Below the pieces are notes generated by a model. That model searched no databases and was not told the DNA's origin. It saw only the letters and a list, made by a program, of their open reading frames with translations. Both the position numbers and the translations under genes were made by a program. Below are positions 10,226 through 23,515 of a stretch of 64,000 nt of DNA, in pieces. Origin of the DNA: Armillaria gallica (taxonomy: Eukaryota; Basidiomycota; Agaricomycetes; Agaricales; Physalacriaceae); contig JBANDB010000003.1 of NCBI GenBank assembly GCA_037576215.1, forward strand, positions 5,394,001 through 5,458,000. The letters are read 5' to 3'. How positions within the stretch are numbered: position 1 is the first letter of the stretch; each line of letters starts with the position of its first letter.

Positions 10226-12505
10226 TCAAAACCCTCCATCCGCATTCGTCCCTCTAAATCCTGGACTAGGTGCACTTAGACGCTGGCTCCCACGGAAGCT
10301 GCCGGCATTACCAAGTGTCTCCCTGCTCGCCATATACGGGCTCTGGTGTTGTAGATGATTCAAATGCCCATCCCGTGGCAACAACACAGGCTGCACGGGC
10401 ATCGTCCACCTCACATCCAAGTCCTCCAAAATTGTTTTCAGATTCCGCATGAACTTTGTCCTTCGTACCCACCGCGCGCCCCAATCCTGCCAGTTTGGTC
10501 GGTGCTCCATTGCCACAATCAGATGGATCGCGTTCTGGTACTCCATCTTGTCGATGTTGAGATCCATGCCGCTCCATTCACGATTGTTCTCTGTCACAAA
10601 TGCCTTTATACGCGTGCGAATTTCTTCGATCACCGGTAAAGGTGTGTTGTATGCTAACTGGACGTTCGTGGTTTCCCACATACTGCTGGATCGCCGGAGG
10701 TTGTGGATCAACTTGGCGGAGGAAAGAAGAGAGTTAGGTGCAATGATCTCTTGCCCGTCAACCCGGCGGAAAGTGGTACTGAAGAGTCCGAATTCACGAA
10801 CCATGAGCGCTTGATCATCTATCATAACGAGATCACCAACGTCAAAGACGTGTGTGGAAAAGATGAAGATGAGGGATTCAAATAGCGTAGCAGCTGCATT
10901 GCCAAAAACGAAAGAGAAGCCGAGAATGATGGTCGCTAGTGGAACGAGAGATTCCAGCGTGTTGGATTTGTTAAATATGAGGAGACAGCAGAATATGATA
11001 CCGACAAGGGAGCAACATAGTAAAACTGCATCCAGCTTGGCTACAGCTGAACCAGCATCCTTGAGGGAGGCGATGAGCGATTTGCGCTCACGATAGATGC
11101 GCTGAACTGCTTCGCGCATCTCTCGTTTACTAATGTCACCATTACCGTCCTTGTCAAATAGTGCAAAAGCGGTGGTAGCCTCTTGCGTACTTCGAAAATA
11201 CGGATAAAAGTCTGAAGCCGAGTAAGATATTATCCGAAACGAAATGGGAGCGATTACCTTCGACGATTAGATGATCCCGAGCAGGATCAACATCATTGAG
11301 ACTGCGGAAGAGCTTGCGTGCAAGTTTTCGCGCCGAGTGGAGCCCTCCCATATCACCTTCACGGTTAAATTTAGAGTTTTTGAGCGCAACTTGGCCAATA
11401 GCGTCCCCAACTTGGTCAATGGCGCCGCCGACCTGATCCACAATGACGCTAGACATAAAGTTTTTGCGCTTGCGACGTCGCTGAGCGGTCCGGGTAGAGG
11501 CGACGGGCCCCTCTCTGGGAGCATCCATCTCATTACCGTGTCCTAGCGGGCTCTGGCTCTGATTGCGTCCTCGCTGCACAGCATTGTTCAGATCCACACT
11601 CGTCCCAGGACTCTTGTGCCCCCGCCTTTTTGGATGTCTGTATCCGATACCGAAAACAGGCTGGGCATTGGAAAGTCTATCCAACGCACGAAGACCCAGC
11701 TTGTTCTCGGTCAGGCGATCCGCCAAGGCCTTTTGATGGAAATTAATGGCAACGAACTGAAGGAAGACCTTCTCAGCTAGGATGATGATACCAGCGGCAA
11801 ACAAGGCCTGCATGATTCGATTGATAGTGACCCAGTAGTTTCCAGCTGGCTTGTATACGGCGCGTACAACGGAAAGCGCAATCCAGGCCCAGGAAATATC
11901 GAGTATTAATTTCACCCAGCCCTGAACGGCGAGTGCAAGCTAGACATGAGGCGTTGTCAAGCAGGGAAATGACATAACGAAATGGTAAATACCTCTATCT
12001 GCATTTTCAGTCGCTCCAGCTGACCTCCGAAGAGGACGATCAAGCCTACGATGAGCCGAGGAATGGCATCGACAACCAGATACGTCGCGCACGCGGCTGC
12101 CCATATTATGGTAAGCCACAGACTCCACGCGTGTACCTGCGTGCGTACGCTACTGGCGAGCTCCTTGAAGCGCAGCTGGACGACGAGCAGTGGTGTGATA
12201 AGAATAGCACACCCTAATATCCCGATAATGAGTACTCGGACCCAACGAGATAACTTGATGAAGGCAAGATAGATAAGACGACCACGCTTGGCCTTAACAA
12301 TGTCGCCGTTCTTGGGGCCAGACGAGCTATCATCAGACCAATTAAACTCGTCTGAGGAATGGGTTGCAGTGGTATCCGAGTCGGTAGACGCCCGCGTCGA
12401 CGTCGAGGGCAATTTCTCGTGTTCATTGGGAGGCGAACTGGAGGTGGCCACCGGGGCGTAGTCGCGGGCCACAGGGAGTGTCGGTGGTGGACTCGCCCTG
12501 CCCAT
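10226..12505 (-). CDS. MscS-like mechanosensitive ion channel with EF-hand (fungal Msy1/Msy2 type)
   Basis: The model joins 11993-12505, 11258-11939 and 10226-11211 on the - strand, with all phases consistent (726 aa). The N-terminus is polar and low complexity. It is followed by several hydrophobic helices, for example VLIIGILGCAILITPLLVV. An EF-hand (DKDGNGDISKRE) is assembled just after the last splice. Then comes the MscS pore helix and beta domain (TIILGFSFVFGNAAATLFES, FDVGDLVMIDDQ, IIAPNSLLSS). In fission yeast, channels of this build sit in the endoplasmic reticulum and limit calcium influx on hypo-osmotic shock. An ATG at 12640 would add 45 residues. I prefer 12505 because it leaves room for a promoter shared with the divergent regulator gene. 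Confidence 0.93.
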
Positions 12506-12680
12506 AGTATTTGGAAGATGACGGAGGTGATACTGTGGCAGGGTGACAAGCGGGCCGGATATTTTAATCTCCGAAACATTATATTCATATTCCGACTGAT
12601 GCACGTGGAACGGTAATACCACCCGAGCACGTCGTGCCATACAGCGTGCTCAGGCCTTCGCCAATCGATCGGTAGCTATA
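12506..12680. promoter_or_regulatory. Divergent promoter between the channel and regulator genes
   Basis: These 175 bp separate two divergent start codons and must hold both promoters. If the channel starts at the upstream ATG (12640), only 40 bp would remain. Confidence 0.5.
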
Positions 12681-15600
12681 ATGCTCTCCAACCAGCTGCC
12701 AAGTGCCAACCAGCAGCTTTCCGGTGCCGTGCCGTCGTCACTGCAGTCTGCTTTACAGATGAATCCGCCACCGCCAATGCCTATCAAACAGCCATCACCA
12801 AACCAGGAAACACCGCCAGCATCGACGCCGACAGCGGGCGCTAAGCGAAGACGAAAAAACGAAGGTGGAAACGAAGAAGGACCACAAGGACCAAGCGAAC
12901 CTCGTCGACTACGCCGATCGCACGAAGCTTGTGCCAGATGCAGAGGGAAGAAAATTAAGGCAAGTCCCGACTGCTGGCATTTGCCGTCGGTGTCGCCCGG
13001 GGCAGCCCAGCAGCGTACAGAGCTGATACTCTCTTTTATCTCCAGTGCGATTCCAAACATCCACGATGCACGGCCTGTGCTACCGCTGGCGTCGAGTGCA
13101 ACCAAGAGGACCGTCACCGACAGACACTGACTCCCAGAGGATATACCGAGCGCATCGAACTCCAGTTGGCTCAATGTGAGGCCCTGCTCAAGCGCCATTT
13201 GCCTGGATTTGCCTTGGAGAACCTCGAGGAATTTCTTGCGAGGGATGGCATCGACATCGGCGGCCCAGTCGCACCAACCTTCCAGATGAGCTCATCACCA
13301 TTGCGCAATACGTTTCGTTCCGAACAGCCTGTTCCTCCTGGTGGACCACCAAAGGGATATCCTCTCTATCCACCACCTCCTCCAGGCATGCTGCCTCCGC
13401 CTCCAGGATATCCGCCCCATATGATGCCGTATCCGCCGCCGGGTCCATATCATCCGTCCCAGATGCCGCCAATGCCGGGCCCACCCTACAACCCCCACAT
13501 CCACCCTGCATTCCAGCATCCTCAGTATGTACCAGCAGAGGTCGTCGAGCAAGGTCGCACCGTTACAACCGATATCAAAGGTCAGGATCCCAAATCCAAC
13601 GACATGTCCAACACCCAGGTGAGCTCTATGTATGCTATCTGTGAATTTTACTCACTGTAGTCTAGTCACTGGCAAAAAATTTCGGTGTTTCTGCAGCAAT
13701 CGTCAGCGACCTCAAACTCGGCCCAACGCATATCGATAGGGAGGATCTAGCCGTCGGATCCAACGGATTAAGCTCAGGCAGAGACCGTTCTATCGCAGAG
13801 TCTTCTGCTCCTCGTGATACGGCTAACTGGCGTACAGTGTCGGTCAGGCGCAACTCAAGCGCTTCTCTCAACTCACCTCGCCTTCCAATAATGCCCCGCA
13901 GCTCTGATCCATCCTCCATAGATGTATGGCTTCCCAAAGATCGTGGAATGGTCCAGCAGGTCGTAGACGTCTACTTTACCCGTCTCAACGTGCACCGTCC
14001 TGTCTTCTTCCGCAAAGTGTTCGAAAAGGCGTTGGATGACCTCTATGCAGAGCGTACCGTCACCCATGACCCAGGGTTCATCTGTAGCCTGTACCTCGTA
14101 CTGGCACTGGGAACCCTGAGTGAAATATCCAATCGGTCCGCCAAACTCGATGTAGACTCCGATGATCCCATGGTATCGGGTGCCACCAGACCCAAAAGCT
14201 TCGCTCCGGACTGGCCAGAGCATGATGAATTCTTTGAACGCGCACTGAGCGTGAAGCCCGACCTCCGGGTGACTATCTCCAGCCTGCAAGCACTCATACT
14301 ATTGCACTGGTATTTGTATACAGAGGTACGCTTCCTGCTCGTCAATATCTGCACGCCGTTGAGATGCTTGTCTTTAGCGTCAAGGACGTACCTTATGGCG
14401 TCTAGTCGGAAGCCTTGTCCGTCTTGCTATAGAGCTCGGACTTCACCACGATCCCACCACTCAGCTCAATCCCGCTAATCAGATGAATCCTAACAGTCAG
14501 CAATGCATCTTTTCTGAGGAAGAGAGCCAGTTGCGAATTCGACTGTGGGGGATCGTGTTAGTCCATGATCGCGGTACTTCCCTTCTTCTCGGTCGTCCGC
14601 TTGCCATCGCTCCATCTGATGCCAATACACCTCGTCCGTCTCGCATGTCTTCCGCTGCTCGGCTCACTGGGCTGGGCGAGGATTTCAGTGAACACTTCGA
14701 TCTCTCCCACCCCGTTGCGGAAATACAAGCCGATATCATCAATTCGTTGTACTCCCCTTCGCGACAGAGTGGTGATACCATCATGCGAAATGCTACTCGA
14801 ATTATCAAGAGCATGGTCGAGTTCCGGCGCGGGCTACCGGACAAGTACAAGTATTACTTCTCTGGCACTGACGAATGGCCAATGGAGCGAAAGAGCAAGC
14901 TCGTGCAAGAGATTACTGAGGACGAAGGTCTAACGCTACTCAAAGTTGGTATATCCCGAATTCTACTACTTCGAGCACTATTCAGCTTGAAGGAGCTCAC
15001 GTATGCCCAACGCAGGAAGGCCTTGGTCGATGGTAAGCTGTCCTCCATTCGAGCCCAAGTAACGATACTAATCGAGACCTAGCTATCATCACGTCGCATA
15101 ATACTATCATAGTTCACAGTCAACTCATCCGATACCCTGATATCGCCTTCTTCACCTCACCTATCCCACTCCACATCGCCGCCATGGTTATCCTATATGG
15201 CCATATGTCGAAGTGTGACAAACTCCCCAGGCATACCGCCCTGGAGGATGTATGGCTCGCCTTGGACATGCTTCCTCGATTCCGTTGGCGATGGGAACGT
15301 AAGGATGTCAACGGCGGACATCCCTTAATCGCCAAGCTAGCTGAACGCGTCCTCGAAGCCAATCTCCACCAAGTCGGACCTGCCACCCATCCTGTCCTCT
15401 TAAGTGAAGCCGATTGGGATGAAGATACTGTGCTAAAGAGCCCTAATCTGACCAAGAGTCAGCAGAACACTCCTACTCTCTCGACTCCGCCGTACGGTCC
15501 CGGTCCCCAGAATGGTCCACCGTACAGCCCACAACAACGGCAGATGAACGGGGGAGCGATGAATGGGACCACGCCTCCGGGAAAGAACGCGCCTATGCCT

Positions 15601-15816
15601 GATTGCGGGCATATGTTCTACCCATTCTATCCAGAGGCGGGGCAGAGTGAAGTCAATGGTGTCGAGGGCCATAATCATCAAGACTACAGCCAGCTGTTGG
15701 CTGTTGCTGCTGTACCGCCATCTCAGGACTCCTACATGTCCGAGGAACGAGATGGTGCTGTCCAAAATGAGCAAGGGATGTGGATACAGAATATGCCTCC
15801 GGTGGGTCGCAACTGA
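12681..15816 (+). CDS. Zn2Cys6 transcription factor with fungal-specific regulatory domain
   Basis: The model joins 12681-12959, 13046-13618, 13666-14325, 14378-15032 and 15083-15816 (966 aa, phases consistent). The binuclear zinc cluster has cysteines at about residues 84, 87, 94, 101, 104 and 111 (CARCRGKKIK then CDSKHPRCTAC). The first intron splits the cluster and uses a GC donor (AAG/GCAAGT). A proline-rich linker follows, then the fungal transcription-factor middle homology domain. Its hallmark TLWRLVGSLVRLAIELGLHH appears only when the third intron is removed. The C-terminus is polar. It is a nuclear DNA-binding regulator; its target genes cannot be told from the sequence. Confidence 0.93.
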
Positions 15817-16389
15817 TAACTAGACCTGACATGGACTTATCTCCTTTTAATCTAGCATCATTCTCCTTCCCATAGGAACGGGTCTATGTCGACATATGCA
15901 ATCCCGCCTCAGGCATGAATATTGTCGTTTTGGAGGTAATTTCGCTTTTACGTGTTGTTGTATGTCTTTAGTCTTTTTATTCGTCTTAACCAGATGGGCA
16001 TACAACCCTTCTCTCCTGTTACAATATCTCCTTATCCAGTATGTACACTGCTATTCCTCTCGGCGCGATGCTTGGATATAATATTATGTTCAGACGCGCT
16101 GACATGTACTTTCGTTCTCCTGTGTCTTTACCATGTACTGCGTAAAGTACTTAACAATTATGATACGGTTTGCCTTTGCGGATGGAACAGTCTATAATCC
16201 ACATACGATTTAACCGAGGACGGTGCTGTTAAAACAACCTGCACCCACACGTGTTTCTACCTGTAAAACTACATATAAATACACTACAGTAGAATGTCTA
16301 ATTAAATAGTGTAATGGGGATCATAAATACCAGATACAGTGGTAGACCAAGAGAAGCAAGCTGAACGAAAACGACTCCGACGATATGTC
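15817..16389. other. Intergenic between convergent genes
   Basis: These 573 bp hold the 3' ends of the regulator (+) and the J-domain gene (-). I see no further gene; the short open frames are not protein-like. Confidence 0.6.
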
Positions 16390-17609
16390 CTATAGGATTT
16401 TCTCCATTCTCTCCAGGGCAACATCGACGCCTCGGATCAGCAAGGTGACTTTACTGGGGAGTATTGCGGCGGCAGGATGATCTGCGTCTGTGGCGCCGTA
16501 AGCGATATTTTGATCCGTTATGGCTTTTTCTACGGCTATGGGAAGGCGAAGGGTAATGCGCGCGAGCCGTACGGTGAGACGCGAGCGACCGAAAAGGTCA
16601 AAGTAAGACAGTTGGCGTAGGGCGTGTTGGATCTCCAGCAGTCGGCAAAGTTCGTTGTGAAGCGCATATATACACGTCCGACAGGCTGCATTAGGATTAG
16701 AATCGGTGAGAGTGAGTTTACTAGGATACGTACTTAAGGCGCGTTGTCGTATCCGCTGGAGTGTCAGGAGGACTGAATTGATGCCGTCCTCGCCTAAACT
16801 GAGTGCTGGATTGATATCATTGATAGCTTCTGTGACATAAGTGAGACACGGCGACGGCTGTAGGGGATGGTGATGCATACTGAGGAGCGTACGAATGACT
16901 TCCAGATCTCCGTCGAGAAAGTCGTTGAAAACACCTATCACTACACTGCGAAAAGTTTCTTCTGCATGTCCAGCAGGGTGGGCGGAGAATACGTCGTAGG
17001 TAGATGAGGGAGGACGTGAATCATATAGGCGTTTCGAAGACGGTTTGCTAAGAATATCATATGCCACCGCCACTTTCTGAAAGGCTAGGGTGGCGTTGGC
17101 CTCCGAAGGGAATTTACTAGAAACACGACAAATCAGCGGCATGCAGAAGTATCGTGTTTAATGTACGAACTCTGGATGGCAAGCACGACTACGGGAGAGA
17201 TACGCGCGACGAAGGGCCACCTTATCGAGCTTGGCTGCCTTGGTGATGCCCAAGACTTTGTATAGGTCATCGTTCTCCAAGACTTCCTTGAGCGTGTCGT
17301 AGCGGCTTGGATCTGGGACGTCTGCAGAGTGCAAGGTTGGGTATGACTTGTCGGTGGTCGGTAGGCCTGAGGGCTCTGCTGTCCATGTCAGGTATCTTCG
17401 TTCGTAGTTTTCAATGTCTCTATCTTCCTCTTCATCCACAGGTAAATGAAAATATGTACTGGCTGCAAGGAGAACAGGCTCAGAGGATCCTGAAAGTCAA
17501 ATGAAAAGAACACACCGGTGGAGAAAGCGTAGGAGAACATGGTGTCTAAGGCCAAGGAGGCCACACCGGAAGGTGGAAAGGAGAGGGCTGTGGGAATCAG
17601 TAATTCCAA
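16390..17609 (-). CDS. J-domain (DnaJ-like) co-chaperone
   Basis: The model joins 17516-17609, 17171-17462, 16734-17116 and 16390-16685 on the - strand (354 aa, phases consistent). The J domain starts at DLYKVLGITKAAKLDKVALR, about two fifths into the protein. The HPD tripeptide needed to stimulate Hsp70 ATPase is split by an intron: CAT CCA GA at 17171 joins T at 17116 to give HPDKFPSEAN. It continues FQKVAVAYDILSKPSSKRLYD. The remaining C-terminal part is alpha-helical with no domain I recognise, and there is no zinc-finger region. The last intron (48 bp) is in frame, so retention would still give a protein. Confidence 0.87.
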
Positions 17610-17716
17610 GTAATGGAGACAAATCTGACATGTGAAATCCTAAAGACTGATTCACGTGATCAAAATATCATACGGAAGCAATAGGACTGTCTAGACATTC
17701 GCGGAACGTCCACGGA

Positions 17717-19000
17717 CTACCCGATCTTAGCACCAAGAGCACCGGCGAATCCTCTAACCGCCCTCTTCACTTCCCCCCTTTCTCCCATCACAGTCAGCCG
17801 GATAACTGCCTTCTCCTTGTGTTCACCCCTCAGCATAGTCAGCTCATGTCGTCCGAATGCCCAGTTTAAGATGTATACGTCCTTGTGAGAGTCGAAGCGT
17901 ACGAATCCTTTTACCCTCCACACGCTTTCCTTCGATAGGGAATCCAGTGCTCTCTGCAGCTGTTCATGTGTGATACCTTCCTCCGATGTCTCGGACTCCG
18001 CAACTTCTTCCTCAACATGGGAATCGCAATGGTTGTGGTGGTGGTGTACCGATAGCTCGGCTCCACGTATAATTGTAACAGTCTCGACTTCATCTTGGTG
18101 TGCAACGTCCTTGGAAGCTTCTTCTTCCATGAAAAGCTTCGTCTCTAACCCAAAGATCAGCTTGGGATCTACGCCCTGCTTTCCTCGGCATCTGATTTTG
18201 GGGGTAAGGTCATTCAACGTCCCCAAATGGTCTAACACGGTATCTAACTGTCGCTCCGAGACATGTTCCCACTTGTTCTGCGGGTATTCATGTCAATCGC
18301 TGATATAAACACTATGGCGGGTGACTCACGATAAGGATCATGTCGGTATAACTGGACTGCATCTTTGCAGTCGGTGAGGTATCTTCGTAACCCATAAAGT
18401 TTTCCGCATCTATTACCGTAACGATAGAATCCAGTCTAAGACCCCCGCCCGTCTCACGTTCTAATTCGCGTATCTGAAATGCCAACGTCGCGGGGAAAGC
18501 TGACCCACTACAACGGATGTAAGTTCACCTAAAATCAAATGTTCCACATGACGCACGAGCATTCAATTATGATACGGTCTGGGGTATATTTATCTGTCTT
18601 TCAGGTGAGTCAATGCAGCGCTTAAAAGAAGATTTTTCTCACCCTTAATCTCTAGCAACGCATTCTGCATCTGGCCAACTAGGACACAGCACCTGCCGTA
18701 CCATTTGCATTCAGACCAATAAATTACAGACATTGATTACATTACTTACATGCAACCATTGAGGATTTCGCTGACAGCGGTCAGGCTTGATTGTGCTGCC
18801 AACTTGCTATCCACTAGTAGCGATCTTAGATTCAGAATGGTCTTGAAAACAAGTGATCCACCTTCAACATCACCAAATTCATTCTTCAGCAAGACGACCT
18901 TGTAGTCAGAAGGGAGCTGTGGCAGCAAAGAGAGAATTAGTGTCGTTTTTCCAGCCCCAAGGAATCCAGTGATGACGGTGATGGGAATGAACGGGGCCAT
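17717..19000 (-). CDS. CobW/COG0523 GTPase, Zng1-like zinc metallochaperone
   Basis: The model has six exons on the - strand: 18862-19000, 18750-18813, 18643-18692, 18557-18593, 18330-18507 and 17717-18277 (342 aa, all phases consistent). The Walker A motif GFLGAGKTT is at residues 12-20. The metal-binding CMCC is at residues 67-70 and is rebuilt across the second intron. NKWE replaces the usual NKxD base-recognition motif. A histidine-rich run HHHHNHCDSH lies before the CobW C-terminal domain. The family binds GTP and zinc; Zng1 hands zinc to methionine aminopeptidase. The gene is divergent from CWH43. Confidence 0.94.
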
Positions 19001-19224
19001 GAGCGGCTCGGCTCACAAGTCCGAGCCGCGACAAGGTCGGTGGTGCCTGAATGGGAAGGCTGCCGATCATATGACGTCTCGTAATTCTGCTCACGTCACC
19101 CTCTTTGACCACACCTCCGAATTCCATCAAGCGACGAGACTTTGCTGCACTGCTCTCTCCCCGATTTCAAACCGTCGCTAAAGCGGCGACGGTCTCTTCC
19201 ATCTTACCCTCGTCGCTTCCCCCG
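19001..19224. promoter_or_regulatory. Divergent promoter between Zng1-like and CWH43 genes
   Basis: These 224 bp separate two divergent ATG codons (19000 on -, 19225 on +). Pyrimidine-rich runs just before 19225 are usual for fungal transcription starts. I could not name a specific regulator site. Confidence 0.45.
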
Positions 19225-22200
19225 ATGTCGAGCACCAATTTCTCTATACAGGCCTCGCACATTGCTCGCGCACACACGTGCTTGGCGGCCGCCGCGTTCT
19301 TGAGTGCTCTATTCGTCGGATCCCTGCTGCATTACAAGAAAATCGTAAAAAATGGCGTCGCTGGATATCCTCAGGAATGGTTTCCGTCGGTTTCTGCAAC
19401 GTGAGTGCTACTCTTGCTGTCATGTCCGACGACGATGAACTAACTGCATCCAGCATCGGAGACTGGTACCCGGAACGAAACCTGTTCCAGATACTCATCG
19501 CCTTGACGTCCGGTACGCCCAGAACCATCACCCGTCTTCTGTCCCACTCTTATGGCGCGTCTAGGGCCTCGTCTTGGACTCGTAGCCGCCCAGTATCTGT
19601 TGCACCGATCATCTCAGTCGACACTACCAGTTCTCGTGTTCATCTTTGGCTTGATTCGGACGTTGTCGTGTGGGGGATGGGTGTATATCACATCCAGTGA
19701 TGACCATGACGTGCATGATTTCTTCATGATCACCTACATGATTTGCAACATACCGTGGATGCTTGGTGGTATTGCTTGTACCCCTCAGCAGAGTACGCGA
19801 ATACGTAAGAAACGGCGAGTAGCTTGACTTGTCGACAGAGGATTTATGTCTCACGAATGCAATACAGGCGCCTCGTCGCAACGGCGTGAGTTGATATGCT
19901 ACATACTCTGTTTGCGTTCTGATCCAGAGCAGATTCTTCACATCAATTATCCCCCTCGTGTACTTCTTTATTCAGCACAAAGTCCACCGAATCCCTGGAG
20001 GTATGTCTCTTTAATTGACGCGCTGTACTTCTTTCTGACGCGCGCTTACAGCATATACGCGCTATAGTTTCTTCGAATGGGGCCTCATTTTCTTCGACGT
20101 CTTGTATGATTCCATAGCAGAGGCAGAGTTCAAGGATGCCGCTCTTCAAATTTCCCTTAACTCTTTGGTAGTTAAGGATCAGAAGCACGAAGAAATGTAC
20201 CACCGGCTTCATCGACTTGCTTAATATTCATTTGCTAATCTTTATCCAGTCGCAATGGAACAGTGGTTCCTATGAAGGAGAGCGAGACTACATCTGTTTC
20301 AACCCCTACTCCCAAGCGCGAACCCGCATCATTCAAACTGTCGGCCGTTGTCCAAAATCTTGTTGTAAGCTTTATATCCGACGTTTATTTATGTAAGCCT
20401 ATCATCTTCGGTCTATGTCCCCTCTCCATCTCATTTTCTCCCAGCATATATATTTTGGTCTATATTCACGTCCCTGACGCCAATCCTCTTCTACTTTTCC
20501 GTTTGGGAGTTGGGGATCGCAGGTCATGAACTCGCACTGCTGTCTGTCCTCTCACCATTCCTTCTGTCTGTGAACCCCCTTCTTCGTTGGGCAAGAACAC
20601 GGCCCGCTCAGATATTTCTGCATTTCCTGTCATTATCTGGGTTAGTGGCCTATCTCCTGCAAAAACCTCTGCAGCGCTTGTTCGTAGTCGCGTTTGCTGC
20701 ATCAATAGCTGTTCTGAGACAAACGGCTGATTGGGCTGCATCTGATGAATATGCTGTTGGATATCAGAGTATAAGTGAGTCCTAATGCGACCACGAAACA
20801 TTGAATGCAGTTACGAATCCTCCCGTCGCAGCTACCGGCCTCGGCTTGATGCTGTCTTCCTTGTCGAAACATGCAAATCATTCGAATAATCCAGGTATGC
20901 TTCCCCTGCTACACTAACAACGTTTCTTACGATCGTACAGTTTGGCCATTCTTGAATGAAAATTCGGGGGGCTACAACAAAACTGGCATCGTTTTCGCAC
21001 TCCTTTCCCTCCTAGAATATCTGCTTCGACCCACCTTCGAACAGCGAACCACGGTCCATGCTCCCACTCCGCGGGAAAATAACTGGTTTTTGAGTGCTGT
21101 ACCACTCGGTAGCATGGTTTTCACGTTACATTCCCTATTCTCCGATTCGAGCACGACGATCGCGTGGTCGTGGACTGGTTACGACAATGGACGGCCCAGA
21201 GGACCCCTGCCGCATCTTCATGGCTCTCTAACCATTATATTACAGTCTTTGGGGTTGTTCACCGCAGTCCTGTTGTCTTCTGACGCTGGTAAACGCTTCA
21301 ACTTTACGACGCACCCTCTTTGGCTAGCATTTGGTGCTGGGTCTTCGTATGTGATGTATCGACATCACAATTGGTTAGGGTACAGCGGGGGCCTGGGGCT
21401 AGGCTTTTTCGTCATGTCGACTCTTCCGGTCGTCCTGCAGCTGGCTGCGTTCACAAGGAACGTTGCCAAAACGTATTTTACAGCCATGCTGGTCTACGTC
21501 CTGCTTAGCCTAGCGAGTGTATGGACTGTTGCCTATGCCTTTGTTCCAGGCGGCGTCTATCTGAGAGAAAGATCAGACCTGTGAGTTCTTTCTGGTATTG
21601 AACTCTTCATATCTTCAGCAATTAATATCGCACCAGAGTGTTAATCGCACAAACGATATGTCTTTCTCTCGCCTTCGTCCAACCGAAGGGAATACCCCGG
21701 CCTGTGGTGTCCGCATCTGCCAGGACTTGCGCGTTTCTGCTCCTGGGCTGCATTTCTACGTTATCGGTCCTTGCGACACTGTATAGGATGCCTTCTTCTG
21801 CCATACAACCATGGAGGGCTGGTCCAAGAGTCTTGCGCGCCGGTATCTGGACCTTACATTTCGGAATCGATAATGCGGGCCGTGACAGTCAGCGAAGGGT
21901 GCGAGATGTCATAAGGTGCTGATGCTTTCTTCGATGTGGATTCTTGGGCTACACTGACAATCTGAAAGAGATTTAGAGCTTGACGTAGTTGGCTTTTTGG
22001 AAACAGATTTACATGTTAGTTCCTAACATATTTTTTTGCACCCTCCTAATCAAGACTTTGAAGCGAACGGTGTTTGGCAATCGGGACCTGTGAGTTGTCT
22101 TCTATAACCTGGTAGAATCGACGTCTCTGAACATCTCATAGGACACGGGTTATCATAGAAGACCTGGGTTATGTATGTATTTTCCCTTGACCCAGGCTAA

Positions 22201-23225
22201 ATACTGACATAAGCGTAGAATGTAGACATTGGTCCAGGGCCAAACTCTCACACCTGGGGTGCTGTGCTGTTGTCCAAGGTACTTCTGAACTTCCTTTGAT
22301 TTCGGTGGGTTAACATAGAATGAGAACAGTTCCCAATCGTCAACTCGACACATCACCTGTTACCATCTCCTCGCGGCGAACTCGCGCCTGCAATCGAAGC
22401 CGTGCTCGATGTTTTCGGTACTTATATCACAGTTATAATATCCCATAACGGGCAAGGTGGGCGCAGTTGCGAAGTATTTTATCGTGTGTGACGTTAACCA
22501 TCCGACTACAGAGGAGGATCCATTAGATCGTGAACTCCAGAGCAAAGAGTTGGCTCGCATCATGGCGTCATCATATCCTAGACCGGTCATATTCCTTGGC
22601 TACGTCGTGACAAAGCCCGGAGCATCGCGTCGTAAGTTCCACAAATACATCCACAGAATCGCCTACTTATTCTATGGACAGCGAATCCCTATGAGATTTT
22701 GACCGTCGACGGTCAAATGCATGATATCGATGACGAGGATTCCGATCGATGGTGAGTTAAATATATTTTTCCGGTTTCCTGCTAATGCAAGACTGTTTAT
22801 CCAGGTGCGAGTATATACTCTACCGAGGCGTTTACCGCACTTCGTATGCTCGAGTGTCCCGGGGCACTATCACAGACACAGAGCTTCAGGTCGGACAGTT
22901 CCTATTGCCTAGACATGGCACAACTGTCGTCAACGACACTCACGAAGCACGGTATCTACGATCCCATAAGGAAGATCTTCCGGAACAACATGTCTGTTTC
23001 TCTGTCACCGCATGACTTGCAACACTGATGTCTTTTTTTAATTATTACTTTCAGTGGTTCCCAATGACGTACTACGGAAACAAGTGGCAAGGAGGTGTAA
23101 ACGGCCATTTCTATCATGTATTCAATACTGTGGGTTGCAAGTTCCTTTGTTACTGATTGAGCTTGGCTGATGTGCACTACTCTCAGCCTTTATATTACCA
23201 GATTCCGGAGGACGCTGTGTTATGA
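19225..23225 (+). CDS. CWH43: CWH43-type GPI-anchor lipid remodelling membrane protein
   Basis: A long gene with a dozen or more short introns. The first exons read [18 protein letters not shown], then [17 protein letters not shown] across the first intron (GTGAGTGC...CAG). Many hydrophobic segments follow (for example [19 protein letters not shown] and [17 protein letters not shown]), as in the PGAP2/FRAG1-like N-terminal half. The C-terminal half is of the endonuclease/exonuclease/phosphatase fold ([38 protein letters not shown]). It ends [10 protein letters not shown] at 23225. In yeast CWH43 replaces diacylglycerol with ceramide in GPI anchors in the endoplasmic reticulum. I chose ATG 19225 because no in-frame ATG lies upstream. 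I did not fix every splice site. Confidence 0.92.
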
Positions 23226-23515
23226 TGACACCGTATCTTAAATTAGTGCTTTGACCGTCACGGTTTTGATCTTGCTTTATAAATTATCTGCATTGTTGTC
23301 TTCCTAGGTACCGTGTATGTAATAATACCCAGGCAATGCAGTGGCAGCCCTTCTCAAGTACGCGTGACTTCTCGTTAGCGGAGAAAACCCTTCGGTTGGA
23401 GTACGGGTGTACAGGACGGTAAGTGTAGGAGTTTAAGGATCCACTAAAATAATTACAACATGGCCGAAGTACGACATGAAGAAATCGAATGGTAATAAAT
23501 AGGTCAAATGACGGC

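Noticed and set aside
19105..19224. Upstream extension of CWH43 by 40 residues
   Set aside because: The frame start at 19105 is TTG. The first in-frame ATG is 19225, where the conserved N-terminus begins.
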